Shown: positions 12,001-23,815 of the stretch, one piece after another
Layout of the letters: each line of letters opens with the position of its first letter
Numbering within the stretch: the stretch's first letter is position 1
Assembly: GCA_025677825.1 (NCBI GenBank)
Contig: JAIXMO010000013.1
Span: forward strand, 372,001 to 436,000
Source of the DNA: Helicostylum pulchrum
Taxonomy: Eukaryota; Mucoromycota; Mucoromycetes; Mucorales; Mucoraceae
DNA length: 64,000 nucleotides
Reading direction: 5' to 3'
Notes under the pieces: model-generated
Seen by the model: the letters and a program-made list of their open reading frames with translations, nothing else
The model's database searches: none
Told to the model about the DNA's origin: nothing
Made by a program: the position numbers and the translations under genes

Positions 12001-12094
12001 TGTTTCCAGCAATGATAAGACCTGCCCATTCTGATGGAGTGAAGTTAAGCGTGTTGTTTATGTCGTTGCTATATGCATCATAATAATCAAACAT
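9061..12094 (-). CDS. Seven-transmembrane G-protein-coupled-receptor-like protein with a long C-terminal tail
   Basis: Five exons on the minus strand: 12094-11583, 11518-11473, 11411-11183, 11105-10995 and 10937-9061, giving 924 residues. The last intron (10994-10938) is 57 nt and in frame, so it could be read through. It has a good donor (GTAAAG), a CTAAC-like branch site and TTTAG. Seven hydrophobic helices lie in the first ~330 residues. They include LSLRMIVLSCIFNMIYCACQ (TM2), a TM3 starting at CRVLAFVMISSDTMACMCLA, and a TM6 preceded by RRCICYPLVPFFS, typical of the fungal Git3/cAMP-receptor-like receptors. A potential N-glycosylation site (NNTLNFT) lies in the N-terminus. The ~590-residue tail is hydrophilic, Ser/Pro/Lys-rich and ends in acidic segments, as expected for a regulated cytosolic tail. 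The ligand is unknown. Confidence 0.85.
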
Positions 12095-14296
12095 CTAGCA
12101 TTATTTATTTTCTATATTTCTTCAAAGATACTTGAAAAAGAAGGAAAAAAAAAGAATACGTCCCCATCATTTTGTTGTTTATTTAAAATCCGAGGTTTCG
12201 ACTTGCGGAATTTATCGGCGCATTATCAAAAATAAAGCTTATCCTTTTTGCATGATTTTATTTTTTTGTAATTGTTTAATTAAATGTGCCTCGGTAGTGT
12301 TTTATGTAAAGGTTAAAAATGTATATCGTGTAGAGTATAAAGTAAAAAAAAATATACATGTTACTAATTTTCTTTTTCTTGTAGGGCTCAATGTGTTAAA
12401 GTAGCCCTTGCATGTCTTCTGGCAACAGGATATCTACTGTCACTCCCCAAGTACATAACAATCTGTATATATGCTTAAATATTTGTTGTATTGTTTAACA
12501 CTTTATTACTTTGTCTTGTACTATATATTATACTTTTTTCTACTCCGTACTATGTTCTTAAACAGTAGATTAAACTTTATTACCTTGTACCATTTGAATT
12601 TTCCAGTTATTACTTTCTAATCGCCATATTTAAATGAAGGTCGAATGTTTTTTTTCAGTGAACGAATTCCCTTTGCGCAACAAAAAAATAATAATCTCAT
12701 TGGCCCAATTTCGGTGTTGTGATTTTGTTTTCGAGTTTTCATTGGCTGAAAAAAAAAGTCACGAGTAGTTGTTTATAAAACTGTTGGCGTTTTTTCCCTT
12801 TTTCCTTTTTCTTCAAAATGGGTTCTTGGGAGAGGGTGATGTACTTTTCTGCTCGGCTATATCGAGAAGTCAGTAGGCTCGGGGACATCCGCGAAGCTAG
12901 AGAGTGTAGGCGTGAAGTGGCGGAAGTGGCCTGTCGTGGGATCCGCATAGTACCCTTTCACAAGTGCATGATCTAGTGGGTGATCTTTCAGGAATAACTT
13001 CCTTGGCTTTATGTACTTATCAAGTGGGGAAGGGGTGGCCTGTCGTGGGATTCCACAAGTACCCTTTAATATCCATAATTCTTTCAGGTTGCCTACGAGT
13101 ACGAACCGCAACTGGTTAGTGGGGGAAAGGTATATCGTTCTCTAGATAGGGTTCAATCATCACATACGGTCATATTTAATGGAACTTCGACGGCGTTTTG
13201 TGGTTTCTTTTTTTTTTCACTCTGATTCTCCTAGATGGTCTGTAGGCTTGGTGCAAGAGACTAGAAAGTGTATGTATTAAGTGGTGGAGGTGGACCGTTA
13301 ATATGTATACGATTATAGTGGGCGGTTATCAGGATACACCTCTAGTTTTTGTTGGGTAAGGGGGAGTTACCCACTCTGCTGATAAGGAAAATTATTTATG
13401 ATCTTTTTTCACTTCTTTTGGGTCTTCAAAGGTTAATGGTCTTTTTTATCCGGCTTCATAGGTGGTACTTGGGGGCTCCCTTAAATAGGCTAGAAAGTGC
13501 ATGTATTAAGTTGGCCGCTGATATGTACATGAATATAGTAGATTGTTCACAAGTAAGTACACCATCGAGCTCGTGTTGTTGTCGGGAGAAGGGATCGTTC
13601 TTTTGGGGGCTCTTATATTATAAATGAAAACGAAAAATAAAATAGTTTTCTTTTAAAAAAACTAATTCTTTTTTTTTAATCGTCCAAGTAACATTAATAA
13701 AGGAATGTTAATAACGAACATGTACCATGTTGACGATTACATTCTTTTCTTTTACTATGCTGCTTAAAATCTTTTGTACTTGTGTTATACTTTCAATTGA
13801 GAAACAATTTACTAAGCAAATGTAAGGAAATATTTTCTAAAGAGAGAAGGACATCTCGAACTGTCGCGACAGAACACTCGTTACAGACGATTTCTTTTGC
13901 TAAAATTTTTAAAATTAGTTTAGAAAAACTATCATACATACAGTCTCTGTCTCCTATAATAAATGTATAATCTTACACGCCACCAGGCTTAAACCTTCTA
14001 ATTTTTTACATACATGTTGTACAACTTATTTCATGCTGGAAGCTCAAAAATAGATACCCACTTTTTCCAGATTACAAATACTAAATATCTCTGGGTAAGC
14101 TTGACTTATATGTACGAATATACTATCGTACGTATACTACACTCAAAAGATAACCTATACAAGTAACTCGATAAAGATACTTGTAATTGCAGATGGTTGA
14201 AACATATTAAGGCTGAGACATAAAAAAGGTGAAAGTCACGGTGCCTGTCAAAAAAACAGATTACCTTCTTTTTCCTTTTATTATTTTTTTTTGATC
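12095..14296. other. Long intergenic region with local repeats
   Basis: About 2.2 kb between the receptor gene (reading away) and the DNMT2 gene. It contains no ORF I would call a gene. The block at about 12815-13620 is GC-richer than its surroundings and made of diverged repeats (listed separately). The last ~100 bp upstream of 14297 is the T-rich DNMT2 leader. Confidence 0.55.
12815..13620. repeat. Cluster of diverged local repeats
   Basis: Related phrases recur. Gctaga(g/a)agtgtaggcgtgaagtgg at about 12897 matches actagaaagtgtatgtattaagtgg at about 13259 and gctagaaagtgcatgtattaagttgg at about 13492. Ggcctgtcgtgggat occurs at about 12929 and 13026. Phrases of the type gat.tgtac.tgaatatagt occur after the second and third copies. 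The spacing is irregular (about 230-360 bp). There is no protein signal and no flanking inverted repeats, so it looks like remnants of a repetitive or satellite-like element. Confidence 0.5.
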
Positions 14297-15733
14297 ATGG
14301 CACCTCTTAAACAATTGGAATTTTACTCTGGTATTGGAGGCATGGTAAATACGAGTAAATAGTAATAATAAATTTAAACTGAACCTGCGATACTAACTCC
14401 CCCCCCCCTTTTTTTTAATAGCATTATGCTGCTACTCTTGCTAACTGGGATGTTCAAATCATGAAAGCTTTTGATATAAATACGGTTGCTAATGAAGTAA
14501 AATAACGATACAATGAGGAAAACAATTATTTTAGTTTTATTAAAACCTCTTTTTATTATTAGATTTACAAACACAATTTCAACCCCAAGCTCGTTGGACA
14601 GGTAAAAAAAAAAAAAAAAAAAAGAACGGTGAAAAAAAAAGGGGGACGAGTTTAATAACGCAAACAAAATAGAACCTGATTGAAACACTTTCAACCGAAT
14701 ATTACGATAACATTGCAGCGGATATTTGGACCATGTCACCACCTTGTCAACCTTATACTCGTATCGGTCTTCAACAAGGAAGTGTCGATGCACGTGCAAA
14801 GAGTTTTTTGCACCTGTTGAAGGTTTTGGGAGAAATGAAGAATAAGCCAAAGTATATTCTTGTAGAGAACGTGAAAGGATTTGAGGTAAAAAAAAATCAT
14901 ATATAATTATCATTACTAGAAGTGGTACTTACCGTATAAATACTTAAGGAATCGGATTCAAGAGAGTTGTTGGTGGATAAATTAACTCACAACGATTACA
15001 CTTTCCAAGAGTTTTTATTGACACCTTTGCAATTAGGAATTCCCAACTCACGAATGAGATATTATTTATTAGCTAAATTGAAGCCATTGTCATTTGCTAA
15101 ACCTGTAACTGGAACGATTATCGGTTATATTCCACTTTCTGAACACATGTCTCAAGAGTTTGTTGATACGAGAAATATGGATGAGGAAGCTTTAGTGAAT
15201 GAAACCAAAACACCTATTGATCCATTATCAAAGTATTTAGAGCATGGTGACAATTATCAAGATTATTTGGTACCTGATAAAGTACTCGCTAAAAACAGCC
15301 ATGTGTTTGATATCGTAAAGCCTGATGGACATCGTAGTTGTTGTTTCACTAAAGGATATTATCATTATGCACAAGGTACTGGTTCTGTTTTGCAAATGAA
15401 CACTGAAGCCAATGTAAGTTTTTTTTTTTTGTATATGCAATAGATATAGAGGAGGATGTAACTAATGTATTTGTAAAGACTGCAGAGATTTTTGAAAAGG
15501 CAATGGCATATAAGGGCGTAGATGAAGAAAAACAATTGGAACTTTTACGTAAATTAAAATTAAGATACTTTAGTCCAAGAGAAGTAGCTAATTTAATGGG
15601 ATTCCCTCAAGAATTTACTTTTCCTAATACAAGTACAATTAAACAAAGGTACAGAACTTTGGGTAACAGTATCAGTGTGAAATTAGTTTCGGAATTGATG
15701 CGTTATCTTATGAAAGAGGGAAATTCAGGGTAA
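14297..15733 (+). CDS. TRDMT1: DNMT2-type tRNA (cytosine-38 C5) methyltransferase
   Basis: Six exons: 14297-14344, 14422-14496, 14563-14601, 14673-14885, 14949-15413 and 15479-15733. All phases match, giving 364 residues, close to the usual size of Dnmt2 (about 330-415). The cytosine-C5 methyltransferase motifs appear in order: I (FYSGIGGM), IV with the catalytic cysteine (MSPPCQPYTR), VI (ENVKGFE), VIII (SRMRYYLLAK) and X (RYRTLGNSISV). LRYFSPREVANLMGFP is the typical Dnmt2 target-recognition and C-terminal block. The enzyme methylates C38 of tRNA-Asp (and sometimes others) using S-adenosylmethionine, which protects tRNA from fragmentation. The lack of extra N-terminal regulatory domains argues against a DNA methyltransferase of the Dnmt1/Dim-2 class. 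Fission yeast Pmt1 is the well-known fungal counterpart. Confidence 0.94.
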
Positions 15734-16136
15734 AAAAAAATGTTGCAATAAAAAATATTCGTGAAAAAAAACTGGTCTTTTTATATTTCGGCCTTGAGGA
15801 CACCTTTAAGCATATTCGTCCCCCTTTTTAATTACTCTCTGTAAAGTCTTTACTGATAATTTTCCCTCCAAAAAAAATGCTTGTAATCTATTCAGTTTTT
15901 CAACTAGCTTAAACTATAATATCCAAAAGCGATCAATTTTTTCAGTAAAGTGACCAATTGACGGTGGAAGCACTCTATTTCCCTTTACTTTCTCTTAGTA
16001 AACATGTATTTTTGAGCGTGACGCATTTTATTTATAAAAAAATCAGGTTCCTATCGTTTATTTTAGCGTCTAGGTAAACATTATCTTAAAAGTATAAAAG
16101 GAAAGTTGTTTATAGAGTATATTATTTGTATGAAGT
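15734..16136. other. Convergent intergenic spacer with a solo transposon end
   Basis: About 400 bp between the 3' ends of the DNMT2 and Ima1-like genes. The only structure seen is the Tc1-type terminal sequence at about 15925-15975, described separately. Confidence 0.6.
15924..15975. repeat. Solo terminal sequence of a Tc1-type element
   Basis: The ~52-bp segment starting ccaaaagcgatcaatttttt and ending gacggtggaagcact matches 19954-20008 at all but a few positions. In reverse complement it also resembles the left end of the composite transposon at 43873 (agtgcttccac.g). No partner end or transposase is adjacent, and the expected CAGT/TA boundary is damaged here (cactcta). It is a fossil end. 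Confidence 0.65.
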
Positions 16137-17809
16137 TTATAAATTATGAAATCTATTAATTATATTTGAAATTTCATCAATCGGTTCAATTGAAGATGAA
16201 GGTACAGATATCTCAGGTTCTGAAATATCCATAGGCTCAGCCTCACTTTCCGATTCCTCCATGATAAATGAATTTAGAACTGGTTTCAGTTCATCTTTCG
16301 TACGCATCATTCGATCTGATAAAAATAAGATCTACATGTGAAGAAAAATATTAGACATAAATTTCCAAAAAAAAAGTTTTTGTAGTGATTTGTACTTTAC
16401 CGAAAAATAAACAATAGATATAAAACATATGATTGCTTTATCCAAGCCTGCAAATATTACCGCAAGTAATACAAATCTTAGACCGAACAACACTAATTGA
16501 ATTTTCTGCATATAGAAATCAGTAAAATTCTCTTTTCAAAGCATTAATGGGGGGTTTTTTTTTACCTTGTAGAAACCCAGATTATTTACTTTTTCATATA
16601 TAGTAGGTGTAATAGCACGATTCCAATCAATAGATATTAATGACGCAAAGTTAAACAAGATAAAACAAATAAGGTGATCATTTATAGACCAACCGCAATC
16701 CAAATCATCAATCGTAAAAAGACATGTCATAAACTTTTTGCAACCTTGCAATTTAAATTCAATCAAGCCTTGAACACTTTCTAAAGAAATCAAGTCTCTA
16801 AAATCGTCGAAATCTAACTCCTTCACCTCTAAACACTTTTCTACTATGTAATCCCAATTTATCATCGTATATGTATCATTTCTGAATGGTGGATGCAACA
16901 TAACTACATATCCCCCCCAAAAATAAGTAAATAATTACACCAACTTTAATTATTTTTTTTTTGTACTTTACCATAATATATAAAAATTAAAGTTGCTAAA
17001 TGTGTTATCGTCCACATTACTCCCTTGATGATGTATTTTCGACGAGAAGGTCTTTTGTCTATGTTGCGGTCTACTAAACTGTTAAACACTGTTCTATTGA
17101 TATTCTGAAAACGCAACGCTTCCTTTTGTTCTGCTACAACTTGATCTATCAGTTTTTGACAAGTTGTGCATAATTTATGGCGCTGATGTAAATCAGCATG
17201 TTTTTTATCCGCTGTGGCACATCGTTCTTCATATGATGGGTCCTAGAAGAAAAAGAAAAAGTCAACTGTCAAAAGCACAAAAGAAAAACTTTTTTTTTTA
17301 CTTACACTTTCATCAGGAATATGCTCACTCATTGTTTGGTAAATAATCGCTTGTCCTTCTTGACAACTACGACACAACGCTCTTTTATTGGTATTAGGTC
17401 TACTACTTCTTTCTTGTTGTATGTATACTAAAAAAAAACAATTTTGTTAAAACGAGATCTATGTAGAGTTCTTTTACACTTTTTTTTTTTCTTCTAACCT
17501 TCAGGGTTCTTGTTTTCAACTTGAAATGGCGAAGGGTCTATAATATCACCATTCTATATAAAAAAAACTCTACGTTAGTACATGAAAAACGAATGATCAA
17601 AAAACAAAAATACTTGCCTGGTCTCTGGCATTGGTGTTTTCGCAAAGACGGCAAAACCAATGGTCGGCTGTATTTTTACTACCTGGCAGAAGGTACGCGT
17701 CTTGGTTGCAGAACCAACAGTTTACTCTCGTATGTAAATCTATGATTCCAAGTCTATTTAGAATGATTTTCACTATGGAAGGTTTCTTGTGAGTCACATG
17801 TGAAGACAT
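16137..17809 (-). CDS. Ima1-like inner nuclear membrane protein (N-terminal zinc-finger domain)
   Basis: Seven exons on the minus strand: 17809-17618, 17553-17499, 17427-17306, 17242-16972, 16903-16566, 16505-16401 and 16331-16137. They encode 425 residues. The N-terminal half matches the Ima1/Samp1 (TMEM201/NET5) N-terminal domain. It has CWFCNQ...HWFCRLCENTNARD, then RALCRSCQEGQAIIY and HKLCTTCQKL, i.e. CxxC pairs that would bind zinc. These are followed by several membrane segments (MWTITHLATLIFIYYVML; LICFILFNFASLISI; LVLFGLRFVLLAVIFAGL plus AIICFISIVYF) and a short acidic Ser-rich tail. Ima1 proteins connect centromeric heterochromatin or cytoskeleton to the inner nuclear membrane. Intron 1 uses a GC donor (CAG|GCAAGT). 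The fit is good for the N-domain; the C-terminal half is poorly conserved. Confidence 0.85.
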
Positions 17810-20280
17810 TTTGAGTTATAAAAACAAAGGAAAAGTGGGGTTTTTTTTTAAAAAAAAAAACCAACGGAGTTTATGATTAAGAAAAAGTTACACTGAATTT
17901 AGGCCCCAAGCCTAGATTGAGTCAAATCACCAGAACTATGGTATTTGAGGTACAATAGTCCCACTGGAGAGTAACATTCAAGCAAATAAGGAGTTTTTAT
18001 TTCTTACCTGTAGTCATCTAAATCCACTCTTGCAGAGAAATAACGGTTTACATACTGGAATAACGTCCTTCCAGCTGTAATTCCGTATGTAGCCTCAACG
18101 ATATATTAAACAATGATATACTCTTACTACTACCTCTCGTACTATTACTGATAAAGGAAAACAACCCTTCCTCATTCAATGTTTAAGTACCTTTTTTTTC
18201 TCGAACAAGTGTTTATAATGATTTAAGATAGGTTTATTATATAAAAGTACATCGTACAGTAGTGTCTCTATTTAAGGGTAACCAAAATCGGGAAGCAATC
18301 CACCCTTCAATGTTTTTATAAAAAATATGATAGTTTTTTTCCACAACAAAAAATTGCTTTGCGAGAGTTAGGAGGCGCTTATATTTATACATATTAACCC
18401 GTTGTTTCCAGTTAAAACGCTTTGTCGTTGAGCTCCCCTTTTTTTTGTCTACGTCCAAAGCATCAATTTTGACGCTTCTGATGAAGCAAAGAAATGCGTA
18501 TGAGATGTTAAATTAAAAAAGTTTTGCTTTTTGTCAGTGAAAGTCCCTATAAATTCATATAAGCACTAGTATTTTTTTTCGAAGATAAAAGAGGTACGAT
18601 TAATAATATATTTCCTGTATTTTTTTCCGTATTGCCTAGTAAGTGATGGAAAGTATGGTATAATAATAACAGGCATAATAGAGATAAGTAAAATTTAGGT
18701 TTTGGGAATGGTCCTTTCCAAAAAAAAAATATATAAATATATATTAGTGATTCCAGACCAACATTGTATCTTTAATAGTTAATACGATATTATTTTTTGT
18801 TTTTTAAAGTTTATCAGAAAGTGAAGCATGAATAATAAAATTTCTTTCATGTTGTATTGTAGTTTACCTCTTCTAAAATATATTTAAACACCAAAGGTAA
18901 CCCATTAAGGGGTTTGTCAAAAGAAAAAACAATCATGCAAGGTTAAAAAAAAAACTTCTTTTTTAACCTTAAATTTCACATCTTTTTCTTGTCGTTTTTT
19001 TTTACCTTAAAATATTATCGTCAATAGCACGATGATGTTCTTAATAAAAATAACAAGTTTAAAGAGGATTGAATCGTCAAAAAAAAAATACGAACAGCTT
19101 TGAACTTCCTTGAGAGAACAACAAATGTACATAAAAATGATAGATAAATCACTTTTCTTCCTTTACAATACCTACCAACAGTAAGACTTTTTAGCGAGTT
19201 AAGGTGATTTATAAGTGTTTTCGGGTGATTTTTGCAACCACCTGTCGAAAAAGTGATATAAAGATACTTTTAGGTGTTATATGTAGCCACCTAATGAGCA
19301 AGTGTTTTAAAGTGATTTTTTTTTAATAGCTAAAGCAAAAAGAACGAGTATGTAGCCGAAATATACTCTTATACAGCACTGTGTCTTTCAAACTATAACT
19401 AATAACCCGTGCTTAGTTTGTCAGCCATTTTTTTAAAAATAACAACCATTTCTTTTAAGGCTCGACTCATGTTTATTTAAAGAGGTTTAAAGTGGTGATT
19501 TTGATGTTTTTCATGTCACTTTTTGTACCCTTTTTTTAGGTGTTTTTTTCGTAGCAAGATATCATAGGATTATTTCCTAATAAAAAATGCATCGCTTTCG
19601 AGTCAGGAGGGATTTGTTTTTAGCAAGAGGATTTAATCGACGCATTCTTGAGACAAAAAGTTAAGTAGTTTAAATGCTGTAGGGCTTTCGAAGACGAGTT
19701 TGATAAACTAAGTAAAATTTGGACGCTTTTTATAAACCGAGAGCTTCATAAGACGCCAGGATATAGAATACTACCAGATGTTCATTCTCCTCAGATTACA
19801 TGATCTGGATTTGGGATTGAGATCACAACAGTTAACTCAAAATGTGACAAATAAGGCTGAAATTCAATCTTACAGCGTACAAAACGACATGGATTTGGTG
19901 CCTGTATTCTTTAAGCTGACCAATTGGGGTTCAGAAAAGTGACCAATTGATATTCGGAAAAGCGACCAATTTTTTCAGTAAAGTGCCCAATTGACGGTGG
20001 AAGTACTGTAACTCTGTGATAAGGAGTCTTTAAGCTTTTTACATATCACAAACACTTTAAAAAAAAAGATAACTTGTGTGACCAGAGCTGAGTTAAGAGA
20101 TGGGCAGGACTGTACTTTTCAACACGTAAATAAAAGGATTTTTTTTTTTCTCATACTTTATCCTATTCTATTTGAATATACCTACACACACACACGCATA
20201 TATATATATATATTACTTTATCTAGGCCTCTTATATATAAAAAACGCACGGACTTTAACGCATTAAAAAAAAACTATATC
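17810..20280. other. Long AT-rich intergenic region
   Basis: About 2.5 kb upstream of both the Ima1-like gene (minus) and the acidic-protein gene (plus). No ORF is supported. Around 19190-19330 a short phrase of the type aagtg.ttt.aggtg.t.tat.t.gccacct recurs. A transposon end lies at 19907-20011. The remainder shows nothing recognisable; 19550-19900 may be decayed coding sequence, but no family is visible. Confidence 0.5.
19905..20009. repeat. Right-hand terminal region of a Tc1-type element (no body)
   Basis: Three related subterminal units (gaccaattggggttcagaaa; gaccaattgatattcgg; gaccaattttttcagtaaag) lead into a terminal gacggtggaagtactg followed by TA. This mirrors the left end of the composite at 43873, where the same units appear in reverse complement (tttgaaccccaattggtcat). 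No transposase ORF lies to its left, so the element is truncated or internally deleted. Confidence 0.7.
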
Positions 20281-21305
20281 ATGTCTCAACCTGAAAAAAC
20301 ACAAGGTTCTCTTGAAACCGTTTTTGATTTTATTTTAATAAAATCAAATCAAGATAAAAATATTCAAAAGGCCATTGGAATGTAAGTATTTAAAACAAGA
20401 AAAAAGAATCTCTTAATTGATCCGTTGTTCATGTCATGTATAGATATAAAAATGAAGAAGAAGCGTACGCAGCAGCAGTTCTTTTACAAATGCAAACAAT
20501 AGAAGATAGTTCAGATAGCTGGTCAAAATCCATACTTATTGAAAAGCAAGAACAAATTATTGAGTTATGTCGATCTGTTAAAGAAGACTTTACAACATAT
20601 AAAGAACGATTCAACTACATGTCAACTCGATGCAACCAATTATTCCAAGGACTTTATGACTCCTGTTACCAAGTATTACCTCTTTTTATGGATAACGCTA
20701 TACCACCAAATTCTTTAAATGAATCTGTATTTAAAACCAAAGTTCGAAACTTTCTTGATGCATTCTTGACGAAATCAGATATTGAAGAAGATTTAGGAAA
20801 TAGTGATGGTGAAGATGACGAAGAAGAAGAAGATTTAGAGGAAGATTTGGAAGAAGAGGAAGATGATATTGAAGAGGAAGAAGATGATATTGAAGAAGAA
20901 GAAGAGGAAGATGATATTGAAGAAGATGATATTGAAGAAGGTGTTGAGGAGGAAGAAGAAGAAGGTGTTGAGGAAGATGTTGAAGAAGAAGAGGAAGAGG
21001 ATGAGTGTCCCACTAGTGATCTAGTTATGCCAGAGTTGGATTCTAGTGAAGATGAATTGGAAGAGAATACATTAAAGAGAACTCCATCTGCTTTAGAAGA
21101 GGAAGATGAGGTAGAAGAAGACGAAGAGAGTGCATTAAAAATAAACCCATCTACTTTAGAAGAAGAAGATGAGGAAGAAGATGATGAAGAGAATACATTA
21201 AAAAGAAAGGCATCAGGTTTAGAAGAAGATGATGACGAAGAAGATGAACTAGATGATGAAGAAGAAACTGCTACTGTTAAACGAAGACGTGTGATCGTAT
21301 CATAA
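20281..21305 (+). CDS. Highly acidic protein of unknown function
   Basis: Two exons (20281-20381 and 20444-21305) joined by a 62-nt intron with GTAAGT and TATAG; 320 residues. The first ~160 residues are helical-looking and non-repetitive (starting MSQPEKTQGSLETVFDFILI; containing EEEAYAAAVLLQMQTIED and SLNESVFKTKVRNFLDAFLT). The rest is an almost unbroken Glu/Asp tract broken by short repeated basic spots of the type ENTLKRxxSxLEEEDE, ending in a basic patch KRRRVIVS. Acidic tails of this kind occur in histone chaperones and nucleolar proteins, and the C-terminal KRRR could be a nuclear signal. No family is recognised, so a nuclear role is inference only. Confidence 0.8.
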
Positions 21306-21526
21306 TATGTCATATTTTTTTTATACTAGACTTCTTTTTTTCTTTTCTTTTTTTTCCCTTCATCATCATGCACACAAAAATACACATTTTTTTTTTTTCA
21401 TCATCATCATCATGCATAAATATATTCTTTTTTTAGGCTCGCAATTTCAAATAATAAAAAGAGGCCAAAAATTGCAATTTCTTTTTCTTTCTTTCTTCTA
21501 TTCTTATTTATTTATTTACAAACATA

Positions 21527-23815
21527 ATGACAAGCACAATTCCACAACAAAATAACGATAATACTGTTTATCAAAACAAGATATTACCACTTCATGAAAA
21601 GACAGAACAGCCTACTCACGATCATCGAGCAGATTTAATTACCCCTCCCATGTCTCCGATTAATAACTCTATATCCTCTTCCGGTGGTCCTATGACAGCC
21701 AGAAACTCTTTAAAAATTACAGCTGGTCAAACTGGCTTACCTTGGTTAACGCGAGACGCGGAGGGAGATACTTTTTCAACTATCAATCAATCGCCTGAGA
21801 ATATGACTTTTTCAAGTTTAAATAACACTGCACCACCTCCTAAATTTTTAGCTCGTCCAAAGACGACATCTATGATTCGTTTTCCTACTCGAAAGAGAAC
21901 CATGCAAAAGTATATTTATAGTATGAAAGACGGGTTAGATCCAGTGAAAGTATTATGTGATCGATTGACCAGTTGGCAAATATCAGTTAAATACCTGGTA
22001 AGTAGTAATAGTGATGAAACTACTTTTTTTTTATGTGATCATTAACGCCCCCCCCCCTTTAACTAAAATAGAATAGTATGTTTCAAAACATTAAAAAGGT
22101 TGAGTTTAGTACTGGAAAAGGATATCGAAAGATCGATTCAAAATTTAAGATTCCCTCTAAAATTGAAAACCAATTTAAATCCTCGGGTGGAGTCAAGGAT
22201 GCGTGGTCTGCTTTCAGACAGTATACGCGCGAAAACAGTTTAATTCATCAAGATTTTGTTGATTTTATTGAAAATGAAATCATACCTACTTTACATATCA
22301 TGTTACAAGACATTCAACAACATATGAACTCGCTCAAAAAAAATAAGGAGTTACGTACTAACTCGCTTTGGGATTGCCGAAAGAAATCGGATAGCGTCAT
22401 CACTAGATTGAATTCGATCATTTATGCGACCGTGAATAGTCAAGAAAAGGCAAAAAGTCAGTATGTCATTCCTAAAAGTGACCCGTTATTAACAAAATAT
22501 GGTATAATACACATTTATATTTAAAAATGATAAATGTACATAAACTAAACATATTTTTTTTTAATTCAGTTGTAACCAATACGATTCAAGATTTATATAA
22601 ACAGGAGAATCGTTTGCATAAAGAATACCTTGAAACACAGGATCGATATCGTCAATTTGAACAGGAAAAGATCATTAACGTTTACACTGAAATGTTTCAA
22701 ATATTTGAAAATTATCGTATTCGACATCACCTTGAAAATTTAGAAGGTGTTGGTAAAGTAGCTAATATCTTTAATGCTATCGAAACAGATGGAGAGTGGT
22801 TGGATTTCTTACATCATCGTGAAAACGATTTGGTGAAACAAACTGCTGCCTTTAAAGACGAACGAACTTTGGATTTTCCTAATATATCACATCCTCTTGT
22901 ACAACCCATCATCATGAGTCCCTTACAAAGACATCACGGAAAGAAGTGGACAGAAGAATATTACGTATTGAGTCCAGGTAAGAAAAAAAAAAAAATCTCA
23001 TACAAAAAAACTAAACTCTTCATTTCATTATAGTTGGATTGTTACACCGTTTTAAATCTGAAAACGACTTGCATCACAACCCTATCAAACCTGAACTCAC
23101 TCTGTTTATTCCAGAATGCTCTTTCCTTCTCAACTCCAGCAGACATCTGATTGAATTACGCGGTAAAACATCAAATAGTTTCTTTGGAGGTAAAAAATTA
23201 TTTGAATTATCATCTGATCAGCCTGAAGTGCTTCAACATTGGATCGATATACTGGGTCCTATGGCGGTTCAAAAAGAAACACCTGTAAACACATTGCGAT
23301 CTGTGCCACCACATACTACTACAGACACTCATTCTGTGCATTCAAAAGTGCTTGCAACTGAGGACGATCATCAACAAGAAAATTCTGCAGCAGGTGCGGG
23401 TACTGCAGTTGCCGATGCAGAGCTACAACAACAAACAGATAGTCCTATGCAGCCAATCGTGGAAGAGAACAAACCACCTACTACACAAATTACGCCCATT
23501 ACGAATACTGCAAGCCATATCGTTGAGGAAGACGACGATGAAGACGATGACGAGGACTTTAAAAGGCAGACCATCGAGTACTCTACTCATTCTCCTAGTA
23601 GCGAATACCCACCTGCTATAACAGATTCAAATAATCCGTTTTCGCTGATGTCAGGTCGTACTCACCACGGATCATTCACTAATGCAGCAAACGGTGGTGT
23701 CACGGATTATAATTCTAAAAATACAACAACTACCCATCCTCCTGGTCCTGTTAGAGAAGGAAGCGATTGGTTCTACGATACTGCTACTACTACCACCACC
23801 AATGTTGACAGATAA
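21527..23815 (+). CDS. BAR/F-BAR plus PH-domain-like membrane-associated protein
   Basis: Four exons: 21527-21997, 22072-22501, 22570-22977 and 23034-23815; 696 residues. A low-complexity N-terminus (1-125) is followed by a long helical region (about 130-430). It contains DPVKVLCDRLTSWQISVKYL, AFRQYTRENSLIHQDFVDFI, LHKEYLETQDRYRQFEQEKI and NVYTEMFQIFENYRIRHHLENLEGV, the heptad-rich layout of BAR/F-BAR dimers. A PH-like domain follows (about 440-560: MSPLQRHHGKKWTEEYYVLS, then ELTLFIPECSFLL and LFELSSDQPEVLQHWIDIL). The C-terminus is Thr/Glu-rich and disordered. The order resembles fungal Slm1-like and RhoGAP-adaptor proteins that bind phosphoinositides at the plasma membrane. Domain boundaries and the Slm1 comparison are judgement, not a search result. 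Confidence 0.8.

Noticed and set aside
13349..13627. 92-codon plus-strand ORF
   Set aside because: It covers part of the irregular repeat cluster, has no homologous frame in the other repeat copies and no recognisable domain.
20666..21313. 215-codon antisense frame made almost entirely of serine
   Set aside because: It is the reverse-strand shadow of the GAA/GAT-coded acidic tract of the 20281-21305 gene.
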